Shown: piece after piece, positions 1 through 7,546 of the stretch
Position numbering within the stretch: the first letter of the stretch is position 1
Layout of the letters: each line of letters opens with the position of its first letter
Assembly: GCF_013408095.1 (NCBI RefSeq)
Contig: NZ_JACBZF010000002.1
Span: forward strand, 248,001 to 312,000
Reading direction: 5' to 3'
DNA from: Novosphingobium marinum
Lineage (GTDB): Bacteria > Pseudomonadota > Alphaproteobacteria > Sphingomonadales > Sphingomonadaceae
DNA: 64,000 bases
The notes under the pieces: model-generated
Databases searched by the model: none
What the model was told of the DNA's origin: nothing
The model's input: only the letters and a program-made list of their open reading frames with translations
Translations under genes and position numbers: made by a program

Positions 1-561
1 ATCGCGTTCCACGAGGTCGGCAGGCAGGCGATCATGGCCGACAGTGCCTGGCAGGACGGCGACTACTACGCATCGGGCAATCGGCCTGAAAAGGGGCTCG
101 CGGTGGCGCGCATGGCCGCGCACATCACCTACCTGTCCGAAGCGGGGCTGACCGGGAAGTTCGGGCGCAACCTTCAGGACCGGGCGGAGAAGACGTTCGG
201 CTTCGATGCCGATTTCCAGGTCGAAAGCTACCTGCGCTATCAGGGCATAAGCTTCACCGACCGGTTCGACGCGAATTCCTATCTCTATATCACCCGGGCG
301 ATGGATTATTTCGACCTGGCCGAAGAGCACGGCGGATACCTGGCCAATGCCTTCCGCACCACGAAGGCCCGGTTCTGCCTCGTCAGCTTCGATACCGACT
401 GGCTCTATCCCACGGCGGAATCGCGGAACATCGTCCATGCGCTGAACGCTGCTGGCGCGCCCGTCACCTTCGTCGAACTGTCCGCGCCCTATGGCCACGA
501 CAGCTTCCTTCTCGAGGTGCCCGCGCTCGACCGGGTCGTGACGGGGTTTCTCGATCAGTGA
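1..561 (+). CDS. metX: Homoserine O-acetyltransferase MetX, C-terminal part
   Basis: The reading frame is open from base 1, so the start lies outside the window and only the last ~186 residues are visible. MetX, an alpha/beta-hydrolase-fold enzyme, transfers an acetyl (or succinyl) group to homoserine in methionine synthesis. The visible part contains the conserved segment SYLRYQG, the stretch SFDTDWLYP carrying the catalytic Asp, and GHDSFL carrying the catalytic His near the end. The nucleophile Ser is upstream of the window. The next gene is metW, sharing a 4-base GTGA overlap, which is the usual alphaproteobacterial metXW pair and supports the call. Confidence 0.93.
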   Translation: MAFHEVGRQAIMADSAWQDGDYYASGNRPEKGLAVARMAAHITYLSEAGLTGKFGRNLQDRAEKTFGFDADFQVESYLRYQGISFTDRFDANSYLYITRAMDYFDLAEEHGGYLANAFRTTKARFCLVSFDTDWLYPTAESRNIVHALNAAGAPVTFVELSAPYGHDSFLLEVPALDRVVTGFLDQ

Positions 562-1166
562 GCCCGGCGCTCACCTCGCTGCGGCCCGACCTTTCGGTCA
601 TCGCCCAGAACGTCGAGCCGGGAGCCCGGGTGCTCGACGTCGGCTGCGGCGATGGTGCGCTGCTGGCGGCGCTGCGCGACGAGCGCGGCTGCGATGCGCG
701 GGGCATGGAGATCGATCCGGCCAACGTGGCAGAATGCGTGGCAAAGGGCCTGCCCGTCATTCAGGGCGATGCGGACGAGGACCTTGCCTTCTATCCCGAC
801 GCCAGCTTCGATTACGCGATCCTCAGCCAGACCTTGCAGACCACGTTGCGTCCCGCCGTCATCCTCGAGGAACTGCTGCGCATCGGCGGGCGCGCGTTCG
901 TCAGTTTTCCTAACTTCGCGCACTGGCGGGTGCGCCTCTCGCTCCTGTTCGGTGGACGCATGCCGGTTACGCGGCTGCTGCCCGTGGCGTGGTACGAAAC
1001 GCCCAACATCCACCACGTCACGGTCGACGACTTCCGCTCGCTCCTCGACGAGCGCGGTATCGCGGTCGAGAAGTCGTGGTTCCTCAACGGAGACAAGCAG
1101 ACGAGCGCGGCGGCCGCCAACTTCCGTGCCGAGCATGCGATCTTCCTGCTTTCGAAGCAGCGCTAG
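558..1166 (+). CDS. metW: Methionine biosynthesis protein MetW
   Basis: A 202-residue SAM-methyltransferase-fold protein. The SAM-binding motif VLDVGCGDG lies at about residues 24-32, followed by an acidic strand end (MEID) and NFAHWRVRL, which is typical of MetW. The family works with MetX in methionine synthesis, although its exact chemistry is not well settled. The start is a GTG that overlaps the metX stop (GTGA), indicating translational coupling. Its stop codon directly abuts the stop of the convergent fdhD gene with no spacer. Confidence 0.93.
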   Translation: MSPALTSLRPDLSVIAQNVEPGARVLDVGCGDGALLAALRDERGCDARGMEIDPANVAECVAKGLPVIQGDADEDLAFYPDASFDYAILSQTLQTTLRPAVILEELLRIGGRAFVSFPNFAHWRVRLSLLFGGRMPVTRLLPVAWYETPNIHHVTVDDFRSLLDERGIAVEKSWFLNGDKQTSAAAANFRAEHAIFLLSKQR

Positions 1167-1988
1167 TCAGTCGCTCCCCGAAGCGTCGTTGACGAAGAGC
1201 ACGCTGTCGTCACGGGCAAGCGCCCAAAGGCTGAGGCCGGCTTTAGAGGCTCGCTCGACGGCCATCGATGTCGGGAGCGATATCGTGACCAGGCTCGTCG
1301 CGCCGCCGCGCACGGCCTTCTCGACGATCTCGTAGCTGCATCGCGCGGTCGACAGGACAAGCCCGGGCGAGAGCGGATCGCCCGCGATCGCCATCGCGCC
1401 GACCAGCTTGTCCATCGCATTGTGCCTCCCGACGTCTTCGCGGACGCAGCCCAGGTTCCCATCCGGATCGGCCCAGGCCGCTGCATGCGCAGCGCCGGTC
1501 GACTGTCCCAGCGGCTGGTACTGGCGCAAGGCGGCAAGCGCCCTGAACACCGCAGCGTGCGAAAGCCGCGGATGCTTCGTCACCGCCGGAAGCGGCCTTG
1601 CCACCTGTTCCAGATTCTCGATTCCGCACAGGCCGCAACTCGATTCCGCGACGCGGGTTCGTATGCGTTCGGTCAGTTTCTCGATACCCAGACCAGATAG
1701 CCGCGTGCGCACGATCCAGCCCGTCTCGACTTGTGCGATGTCCGGCTCCGCGATGTCCGACGCATCTGCAGCCAGCCCCTCGCACAGTGCGAAGCCCGTG
1801 GCGAAATCCGCAAGGTCGGCAGGCGTCGCCATCATCACCGCGTAGGACAGGCCGTTGAATTCCAGCGCCACGGGAACCTCCGGAACCCAGTCGCCGAACG
1901 CAGGCTCGTCACGACCGTCGGGAAATATGCGAACCGGCTGCGCCATCGGGGCAATGTCGGCCACCCTCTCCGGGGCGTCAATCGCCAT
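1167..1988 (-). CDS. fdhD: Formate dehydrogenase accessory sulfurtransferase FdhD
   Basis: A 273-residue protein of the FdhD family, which carries sulfur from IscS to the molybdenum/bis-MGD cofactor of formate dehydrogenase. The sulfur-relay cysteine pair is visible as SSCGLCG (Cys118 and Cys121), and the later block REDVGRHNAMDK is a family signature. No formate dehydrogenase subunit lies in the window, so its client enzyme is elsewhere. It converges end to end with metW. Two ATG codons near the N-terminus leave a small start ambiguity. Confidence 0.92.
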   Translation of the reverse strand: MAIDAPERVADIAPMAQPVRIFPDGRDEPAFGDWVPEVPVALEFNGLSYAVMMATPADLADFATGFALCEGLAADASDIAEPDIAQVETGWIVRTRLSGLGIEKLTERIRTRVAESSCGLCGIENLEQVARPLPAVTKHPRLSHAAVFRALAALRQYQPLGQSTGAAHAAAWADPDGNLGCVREDVGRHNAMDKLVGAMAIAGDPLSPGLVLSTARCSYEIVEKAVRGGATSLVTISLPTSMAVERASKAGLSLWALARDDSVLFVNDASGSD

Positions 1989-2055
1989 TCACGGCCGGGC
2001 AATGCACGATCGCTTAGGATGCCTCCACCAATCCGCCACCCAAGGGTTCGCGAAA

Positions 2056-2472
2056 ATGACACGTCTCGCCAGGATGATCCCGGCCATTGCAGCGCTTTCC
2101 CTCGCCGTTCCCGCGATGGCTCAGGACAGCGGCGCTGCCGATATTGCCGACGAACTGTCCGATCCGGTCAACCAGATCGCCGTCACCGCCGCGATTTCCG
2201 CCATGAGCGAAGCCCTGCTCGATCTCGAGATCGAACCCTTCGTGAAGGCGATGGAGGCGGTCGGGCGCGACGACAGCGTGCGCGATCTCCCGCCCGACGC
2301 GCGCCTGCGCGATCTCGCCGGCCCAGAAGCCGAGGCGCTTCCCGCCGAAATGGCGTCCGAAGTGCCGAGAATGATGGGCCGCATGGCGCAAATGGCCGAT
2401 GCCATGGACGCCATGCTTCCTGGCCTGAGGGACATGGCTGAGCGAATGAAGGATGCCATCCCGCGCGAATGA
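2056..2472 (+). CDS. Small secreted protein of unknown function
   Basis: I do not recognise a family. The 138-residue product begins with a clear Sec-type signal peptide (positive N-terminus MTRLAR, hydrophobic core IPAIAALSLAVP, cleavage near AMA-Q). The mature part is acidic, helical and rich in Ala and Met, with a C-terminal run of repeated MA/AM-type residues around 97-125. The frame is open further upstream, but ATG 2056 is chosen because it places the signal peptide at the N-terminus. The 5' side is divergent from fdhD with a 67-base spacer. Confidence 0.6.
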   Translation: MTRLARMIPAIAALSLAVPAMAQDSGAADIADELSDPVNQIAVTAAISAMSEALLDLEIEPFVKAMEAVGRDDSVRDLPPDARLRDLAGPEAEALPAEMASEVPRMMGRMAQMADAMDAMLPGLRDMAERMKDAIPRE

Positions 2473-2576
2473 TCCGCGCCTCCTGTGTATTCGCGGGGAC
2501 TTATCCACCCCATTAAACGCGACCACATGTGCTGGCCGGGTGGACGCCGCGCGCGGCCTTGGGCCATACCGGGCGC

Positions 2577-3248
2577 ATGTGGCAGCTTTACCAGTTTCCC
2601 CTCTGTCCCTTCAGCCGCAAGGTGCGCCTGCTGCTGAGCGAGAAGGGTGTCGAATACGAACTCTGGCGCGAGAATCCCTGGGAAGGCCGGGACGAATTCT
2701 TCGCCATGAACCCGGCAGGGCGCGTGCCCGTACTCCACGATCCGGAACGCGGTATCTCGCTGTGCGACAGTCGGGCGATCTGCGAGTATTTCGAGGAAAC
2801 GGTCGATCGCAACCAGATGATCAACGGCACATCGGTACAGAGAGCCGAGATCCGTCGTCTTGTTGCCCTTTTCGACGAGAATTTCTTCGGAGATGTCTCA
2901 GGACCGCTGCTGCACGAACGGATGACCAAGCGCCTCGTCTACCGCCAGTCACCCGATTCGCGGGTCCTGCGTGAGGCGATGAGGCTGGCGCACGAGCACC
3001 TCTACTACATCGATTACCTGATCGACCATCGGCCCTGGCTCGCCGGTTCGACGATGAGCCTTGCCGACCTTGCCGCCGCCGCGCAGATCTCGGTTGCCGA
3101 CTATCTCGGCGGGATCGACTGGTCGAGCCACGAACAGGCGCGGGGATGGTATTCGGTCTTCAAGAGTCGACCGAGCTTCCGGCCATTGCTGTCCGAGCGG
3201 ATGGAAGTGATCCAGCCGCCCAGCCATTACGCCGAAGTCGACGCCTGA
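2577..3248 (+). CDS. Glutathione S-transferase-fold protein, FzlA-like
   Basis: The 223-residue product has the thioredoxin-like N-terminal domain of GSTs (FPLCPFSRKVRL at about 6-17, NPAGRVPVL, and the cis-Pro region) and an all-helical C-terminal domain. In alphaproteobacteria, proteins of this size with the ending FRPLL...PP.HYAEVD resemble FzlA, the FtsZ-binding division protein of Caulobacter. I recall that similarity but could not align it. The frame opens at 2529, but the family start MWQLYQFP favours ATG 2577. It converges with the NDUFA9-like gene at a 3-base gap. Confidence 0.65.
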   Translation: MWQLYQFPLCPFSRKVRLLLSEKGVEYELWRENPWEGRDEFFAMNPAGRVPVLHDPERGISLCDSRAICEYFEETVDRNQMINGTSVQRAEIRRLVALFDENFFGDVSGPLLHERMTKRLVYRQSPDSRVLREAMRLAHEHLYYIDYLIDHRPWLAGSTMSLADLAAAAQISVADYLGGIDWSSHEQARGWYSVFKSRPSFRPLLSERMEVIQPPSHYAEVDA

Positions 3249-3251
3249 CCG

Positions 3252-4208
3252 TCAGCGGGCGTCGGCACTTTCCGTGAAGCGGCCATGTTTGCGGAACCTG
3301 ACCATCCAGCGATCGAGGAACAGGCCAAGCGGGCGCGGCGCAATGCCGAGCGCCTCCATGCCCGGATAGTCGCCCGTTGCCACGTTGCCTTTTTCCAGTA
3401 GCGCCCACTGATCGCTGGTGATCGGCGTGCCGGGAACCGCTGCGACTGCCGAGGAAACCGCATCGGGCAGCGGGAGAAAGTGCCGCTTGCGCGCCTGAGC
3501 CTTCGCGATGCGCTCGTTCAGGTCGAGCATGGTGAGAACTTCGGGGCCGCAGATTTCGTACGTCTCGCCGCCGTGTTCCGCGGGTCTCGCCAGCGCATTC
3601 CCGATCGCTTCCGCGGCATCGTCGACGAACACCGGCTGCAGCCTGGCGTCCGGTCCGAATACGGGCAGGATCGGAAATGTCGAAATAAGGCCTGCGAACA
3701 TCATCACGAAAGAATCGTCCGATCCGAACAGGATCGAAGGGCGGAATATCGTTGCTCCGGGGAAGGCGTCCCGTACCGCGATCTCTCCCTCGCCCTTGGT
3801 GCGGGCATAGGCGACCTCGGACTGCGCGTCTGCGCCGTTCGCCGAAACGTGCAGGAACGAAGTCGCACCTGCTTCCTTCACCGCTTCTGCGATGCGGCCA
3901 GCCCCGCGCCCCTGGATCGCATCCAGATTGCCGGTAAAGGCCCCGACCAGGTTGACTACCGCATCGGCGCCGCGAACGGCAGCGGCAACGCTTTCGGGCC
4001 TCGTCACGTCGCAACGCACGAACTGTGTCTGGCCAAGGTTGCCCAGAGGCTTGATCTGGTAAGCCTTCTCGGGGTTCCGGCTCGCGATCCTGATGCGCGC
4101 GCCGCGGCCGAGCAGTTCCTGAGCCACGTGCTCGCCGAAAAAGCCGCTGCCGCCCAGCACGGTCACGACCTTGCCGTAAAGGTCCATCCCGTCGTTCGCC
4201 TGTGTCAT
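3252..4208 (-). CDS. Complex I NDUFA9-like NAD(P)-binding protein
   Basis: A 318-residue atypical short-chain dehydrogenase. The nucleotide-binding motif VLGGSGFFGEHV is at about residues 14-25, and AYARTKGEGE holds the Tyr-x-x-x-Lys pair. The pattern matches the NDUFA9 family, which in alphaproteobacteria is associated with respiratory complex I or quinone metabolism. The frame extends 23 codons upstream, but ATG 4208 follows a GGACGG-like ribosome site and gives the usual N-terminus. It converges with the GST gene. Confidence 0.8.
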   Translation of the reverse strand: MTQANDGMDLYGKVVTVLGGSGFFGEHVAQELLGRGARIRIASRNPEKAYQIKPLGNLGQTQFVRCDVTRPESVAAAVRGADAVVNLVGAFTGNLDAIQGRGAGRIAEAVKEAGATSFLHVSANGADAQSEVAYARTKGEGEIAVRDAFPGATIFRPSILFGSDDSFVMMFAGLISTFPILPVFGPDARLQPVFVDDAAEAIGNALARPAEHGGETYEICGPEVLTMLDLNERIAKAQARKRHFLPLPDAVSSAVAAVPGTPITSDQWALLEKGNVATGDYPGMEALGIAPRPLGLFLDRWMVRFRKHGRFTESADAR

Positions 4209-4391
4209 CGCCCGTCCGTTTAGTTTCACGCCAAGTCTTTCGAACCGCCCCATGCACTGCCGGTAATGGCGGCGCAACAGCCTTGGCCCGCACCACCTGA
4301 AAACGACGCATCGGCGATTGACAAAACCCCACCCCCGCCGCTATCCGCCCGCACCTACCCGGCGCAACGCAAAACGGCGTTCGCGCCCCGT

Positions 4392-4478
4392 GCCCAGATG
4401 GCGGAATTGGTAGACGCACCGTCTTCAGGTGGCGGCGCTCGAAAGGGCGTGGAGGTTCGAGTCCTCTTCTGGGCACCA
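4392..4478 (+). tRNA. tRNA-Leu (anticodon CAG)
   Basis: The acceptor arms GCCCAGA (4392-4398) and TCTGGGC (4468-4474) pair fully, followed by A and an encoded CCA. The anticodon arm CCGTC-TTCAGGT-GGCGG pairs and places CAG in the loop. There is a long variable arm, as expected of class II leucine tRNAs, and the T arm GGTTCGAGTCC is standard. It is the last housekeeping feature before accessory DNA, and tRNA 3' ends are common integration sites. Confidence 0.95.
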
Positions 4479-4776
4479 TTAGCTTAAAGCATTGAAATAC
4501 ATAGAAAAAATGGGATACTTTGAGGACTCACATTGGTTCTCCAAATTCTTGTCTCGGCTTGTCTTTTCCCTTCTCTTTCAATGCCTATCGGTCTCCAGCG
4601 TTCGAATCATCGATAGTCCCGGATCATTCTGGCTTGAAATTCTTGCGGGCCTTTCTGTGGGCCTTCTGAAAATCCGAATTCGGAGGCCCGCATCGTCATT
4701 CCCGTGAGGAACGCCTCTTTCCTGTCTCTTGAGCGATTGCCACGCTTGGGGAAGTTTGGGGAGCGGTCTAGGCAAC
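4479..4776. other. Lower-GC spacer behind tRNA-Leu, no supported gene
   Basis: About 300 bases with visibly lower GC than the flanks. Short open frames exist on both strands, but none has a recognisable product or a convincing ribosome site. The base-composition shift right after the tRNA fits foreign DNA. I did not see a second copy of the tRNA 3' end that would mark the other end of an island. Confidence 0.5.
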
Positions 4777-4873
4777 TTACCCTGCAATTCGTATGAATTG
4801 AGGAGATGCTGCGTAAATCTTGCATTTCCGGTCTTTACCCTGCATTTTCGTGAAATCGCAGATTGCAGGGTAA
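4777..4873 (+). promoter_or_regulatory. Repeated TTACCCTGCA boxes upstream of the NTase gene
   Basis: TTACCCTGCA occurs at 4777-4786 and again at 4835-4844, and its reverse complement TGCAGGGTAA is at 4864-4873. The last two form a perfect 10-bp inverted repeat ending 3 bases before the ATG at 4877. The first box runs into another inverted repeat, CAATTC-GTAT-GAATTG (4785-4800). This arrangement looks like operators covering the promoter and ribosome site, perhaps for autoregulation. The regulator is not identified. Confidence 0.6.
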
Positions 4874-4876
4874 TAC

Positions 4877-5866
4877 ATGAACTTCAAACCGTTTTCCGAC
4901 GAACAGGCAAGGGTGATCGTCAATCTCGAGCAGACCTACCAGGTCTGGATGGAGGCCCTGCGTGCGCTGAATGAGATGCCCTACAACATGCGCATCAAGG
5001 AGGTTTCTGGTCGAGAATATCTTTATGAGGTTACAGATCGGCGCGGATCGATGAAGAGCAAGGGCCCGCTCGATCAGGAAAAGCAGGCTGAATTCGACGA
5101 TTACAAGGCTGAGAAGGCAGAGCTCAAGGAACGTCTTTCAGGAAGCAAGGACGCGCTCAAGGAACAAGCGAGCCTGTACCGCGCGCTGCGTCTCCCAATG
5201 CTCCCGGCGGAGGCGGGCAAGATCCTGCGCGAAGCTGACCGCCTTCGTTTTCTTGGAGATCAGGCCATGGTAGTCGGCACCAACGCTCTGATTGCATATG
5301 CCTTGGAGGCAAATGGATTCATTCGAGATGCGCCCGACACAACACTGGATTTTGACATGGCGTTGACCGGAATCGAGGCTGATGAGGACCGACCAACCTT
5401 ATGGAAAGTGCTTAAAGAAGCCGACTTGACCTACTCGGTGAACACCGAGCGGCCTTTCCAGGCACGCAACGCCAAGGCATACGAGGTGGAAATTCTTTCG
5501 GCCCCTAGCCGCATTAGCGGACAAGTTTTGCAGGACCGACCTCGGCCCATACCGCTACCCGAACAGGAATGGCTGTTGAATGGACGACCGGTCGACCGCG
5601 TCGTTGGTGTACGCGACGGCGAAGCTGCGCGCATGGTTGTTCCCGATCCGCGATGGTTCGCCTTGCAGAAACTGTGGATGGCAGAAAAGCGTGAGCGCGA
5701 TCCGCAAAAGAAGCCCAAGGATCGCAAGCAAGGAAATGCCGTGCTTGATGCAGTCTGGGTTGCCATGCGGCATTACCCATTGGATGAAGAATTCTGCAAA
5801 GAGCTGCCCGAAGTATTGAAGCCGCATTTTGAACGATGGGATGCCAAGAAACCGCAGCGCGATTAA
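4877..5866 (+). CDS. Nucleotidyltransferase-fold protein, GSU2403-like
   Basis: A 329-residue protein. The first ~110 residues are charged and helical (coiled-coil-like around 60-105). They are followed by RFLGDQAMVVGTNALIAYA and a DFDMAL segment near residue 158 that matches the Asp-x-Asp metal site of nucleotidyltransferases. It resembles the GSU2403 / NTP_transf_8 family. The substrate is unknown, and some relatives sit in mobile or defence regions. The gene stands alone between a tRNA and an insertion sequence and has the operator-like repeats just upstream. A role in conflict or defence is only a guess. Confidence 0.65.
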   Translation: MNFKPFSDEQARVIVNLEQTYQVWMEALRALNEMPYNMRIKEVSGREYLYEVTDRRGSMKSKGPLDQEKQAEFDDYKAEKAELKERLSGSKDALKEQASLYRALRLPMLPAEAGKILREADRLRFLGDQAMVVGTNALIAYALEANGFIRDAPDTTLDFDMALTGIEADEDRPTLWKVLKEADLTYSVNTERPFQARNAKAYEVEILSAPSRISGQVLQDRPRPIPLPEQEWLLNGRPVDRVVGVRDGEAARMVVPDPRWFALQKLWMAEKRERDPQKKPKDRKQGNAVLDAVWVAMRHYPLDEEFCKELPEVLKPHFERWDAKKPQRD

Positions 5867-6123
5867 GCGATCCGACGCCGGCTCCCTTGTTATCGGTTGC
5901 TTTCAGGTCATCGGTAGGTGTCGCCGTACTAAGCTTTCCGGGATCACTGTCGTAGCGATGGTGACAGAAACTGGGCCGATTGCGGACTGTCGGCTTTTTG
6001 GGAAATTTGTACGGATATTACATGTAGCGGCGCGAGGCTGGTCGGAGCGAGAGTCTCGCGCTGAATTTTGTCTTCCGACATGCGTTGTGAGCGGGGTGGG
6101 TTATTGCGCCGTCGCTCTCCAGT

Positions 6124-6143
6124 TGAATAGCCCCTAGATTTGT
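6124..6143 (+). repeat. IS3 left terminal inverted repeat
   Basis: TGAATAGCCCCTAGATTTGT. The first 11 bases match the reverse complement of the right end exactly. It begins with TG, as IS3-family ends do. Confidence 0.85.
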
Positions 6144-6182
6144 GGACGCCTTCTTTCCTAAATTTGAGGACAGGAGGCGACG

Positions 6183-6743
6183 ATGGGGAAAGCTAATTTC
6201 AGCGACGAGTTCAAGCGTGATGCGGTGGCCCAGATCACCGAGCGCGGCTACCGGGTGGCGGAGGTTTCGCAGCGGCTCGGGGTCAGCCAGCATTCGCTGT
6301 ATGCATGGAAGCGGCAGTTCGCACGGCGGCCCGAAGATGGGTCGAAGGATGCCGAGATCCGCCAGCTGAAGCGCGAGCTGCTGCGGGTGACCGAGGAGCG
6401 CGACATCCTAAAAAAAGCCACCGCGTATTTGACCTTTGGCCACTTCGTTCCACCAGGGATGCAAAGTGAGATACGCGTTCGTTGCCGAGCATCGCACGCT
6501 GTTCCCGGTGCGTGTGATGTGCCGGTGTCTTCGCATCCAGCCCAGCGGCTTCTACGCCTGGTTGAAGAACCCGTTGAGCAGACGGGCGAAGGAAGATGCT
6601 CGGCAGACCGAGCTGCTCCGGCAGGCGTGGGAAGACAGCGGCAAGGTCTATGGCTACTGCAAACTGCACGACGACCTGCTCGATCAGGGCGAGACCTGCT
6701 GCCCGAACCGCGTGGCGCGTCTCGCCAGTCTGGCGGGTATTAA
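6183..6743 (+). CDS. IS3 transposase OrfA, reading frame apparently shifted at its end
   Basis: The first ~84 residues are a typical OrfA: a helix-turn-helix (DEFKRDAVAQI, VSQRLGVSQHSLYAWK) and a leucine-zipper-like segment ending ERDILKKATAY. IS3 OrfA proteins normally stop about there. In this copy the frame stays open to 6743, but the extra ~100 residues are only the orfB region read out of frame. A run of seven A (6410-6416) is the expected slippage site. A simple -1 shift there ends at TGA 6467 instead of entering orfB, so a one-base deletion near 6430 is likely. Confidence 0.75.
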   Translation: MGKANFSDEFKRDAVAQITERGYRVAEVSQRLGVSQHSLYAWKRQFARRPEDGSKDAEIRQLKRELLRVTEERDILKKATAYLTFGHFVPPGMQSEIRVRCRASHAVPGACDVPVSSHPAQRLLRLVEEPVEQTGEGRCSADRAAPAGVGRQRQGLWLLQTARRPARSGRDLLPEPRGASRQSGGY

Positions 6744-7341
6744 AGCGAGGATCGGCTACAAGCGCAGGCCGGGCAGCTATGGTGGCAAGCCATCCAGGGT
6801 GGTCGACAATACGCTGGCCCGCCAGTTCGATGTCGCGGCACCCGACAAGACATGGGTGACCGACATCACCTACATCAGGACGCAGGAGGGCTTTGCCTAT
6901 CTGGCGGTGGTGATCGACCTTTACTCCCGCCGAGTGGTGGGCTGGTCGATGCAGAACCGCCAGATCACCGATCTGGTCCTGCAGGCACTGCTGATGGCGG
7001 TGTGGCGCAGGAAGCCGAAGAACACCGTGCTGATCCACTCGGATCAAGGATCGCAGTTTACCAGCATGGACTGGGCCTCGTTCCTGAAGGCGCACAACCT
7101 GGAGCACTCGATGAGCCGGCGTGGCAACTGCCATGACAACGCCGTGGTCGAGAGCTTCTTCAACCTGCTCAAGCGCGAACGCATCCGGCGACGGACCTAT
7201 CGCTCACGAGACGAGGCCAGGCAGGATGTGTTCGATTACATCGAGATGTTCTACAACCCGATACGCAAGCATGTGAGGAACGGGATGCTGTCACCCGTAG
7301 AGTTCGAACGGCAGCAGATGATGAGCACCGAGGGCGTCTAG
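6466..7341 (+). CDS. IS3 transposase OrfB, DDE integrase core
   Basis: A 291-residue catalytic subunit with an HTH_21-like N-terminal part and an rve integrase core. The DDE triad is visible: WVTDITYI (Asp), IHSDQGSQF (Asp) and NAVVESFFNLLK (Glu). GTG 6466 is preferred because the family N-terminus (VRYAFVAEHR) begins there. An upstream TTG at 6436 in the same frame is also possible. In intact IS3 elements this protein is made as an OrfAB fusion by -1 frameshifting, which the present sequence does not seem to allow. Confidence 0.88.
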   Translation: MRYAFVAEHRTLFPVRVMCRCLRIQPSGFYAWLKNPLSRRAKEDARQTELLRQAWEDSGKVYGYCKLHDDLLDQGETCCPNRVARLASLAGIKARIGYKRRPGSYGGKPSRVVDNTLARQFDVAAPDKTWVTDITYIRTQEGFAYLAVVIDLYSRRVVGWSMQNRQITDLVLQALLMAVWRRKPKNTVLIHSDQGSQFTSMDWASFLKAHNLEHSMSRRGNCHDNAVVESFFNLLKRERIRRRTYRSRDEARQDVFDYIEMFYNPIRKHVRNGMLSPVEFERQQMMSTEGV

Positions 7342-7359
7342 ACAACTCGGGGCTATTCA
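7342..7359 (-). repeat. IS3 right terminal inverted repeat
   Basis: Read on the minus strand it is TGAATAGCCCCGAGTTGT, matching the left end over its first 11 bases. It begins right after the orfB stop codon. Confidence 0.85.
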
Positions 7360-7521
7360 CAGTTCCGGCAGGTGATAAGCAACATGGTCGAAATGGAAGC
7401 GACCAAGCTGGCGGTCATTCACGTTTTTTGGGCAACCTCCGCCATGCTCTTAATGGCCACGGCCCTCATCTGGCTCGCCCCGCGACCGACGAAATCGGGC
7501 GGCATGTCAATGGGGCATTGA
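7360..7521 (+). pseudogene. 3' stump of a DHA2-type MFS transporter
   Basis: Right of the IS, an open frame encodes one hydrophobic helix (VFWATSAMLLMATALIWLAP) followed by RPTKSGG and a stop at 7519-7521. This looks like the C-terminal end of 14-helix drug:proton antiporters. The DNA left of the IS, joined in frame across the target site, does not resemble the rest of such a protein. It is probably a remnant cut earlier rather than by this insertion. Identification rests on a short segment. Confidence 0.35.
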
Positions 7522-7546
7522 ATCGCGAAACGAGCTGCCGCGATAG

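Larger units (their letters stand above)
6124..7359 (+). mobile_element. IS3-family insertion sequence
   Basis: The terminal inverted repeats TGAATAGCCCC... (6124 onward) and ...GGGGCTATTCA (ending 7359) bound a 1236-bp element with orfA and orfB on the plus strand. The direct repeat CAGT is present immediately outside both ends (6120-6123 and 7360-7363), a 4-bp target duplication in the range known for IS3 elements. An intact duplication implies fairly recent insertion without later rearrangement. Confidence 0.9.

Noticed and set aside
3160..4479. A 439-codon minus-strand open frame covering the NDUFA9-like gene and the tRNA
   Set aside because: It is Arg/Pro-rich low-complexity translation of the wrong frame of a well-supported gene and crosses a tRNA; high GC creates such frames.
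4492..4707. Small open frames in the spacer behind tRNA-Leu
   Set aside because: No ribosome site, no family resemblance and no overlap with conserved features; left as non-coding spacer.
6183..6743. A 186-residue OrfA as a genuine longer protein
   Set aside because: The last ~100 residues are the orfB region read in the wrong frame; only the first ~84 residues are OrfA-like.
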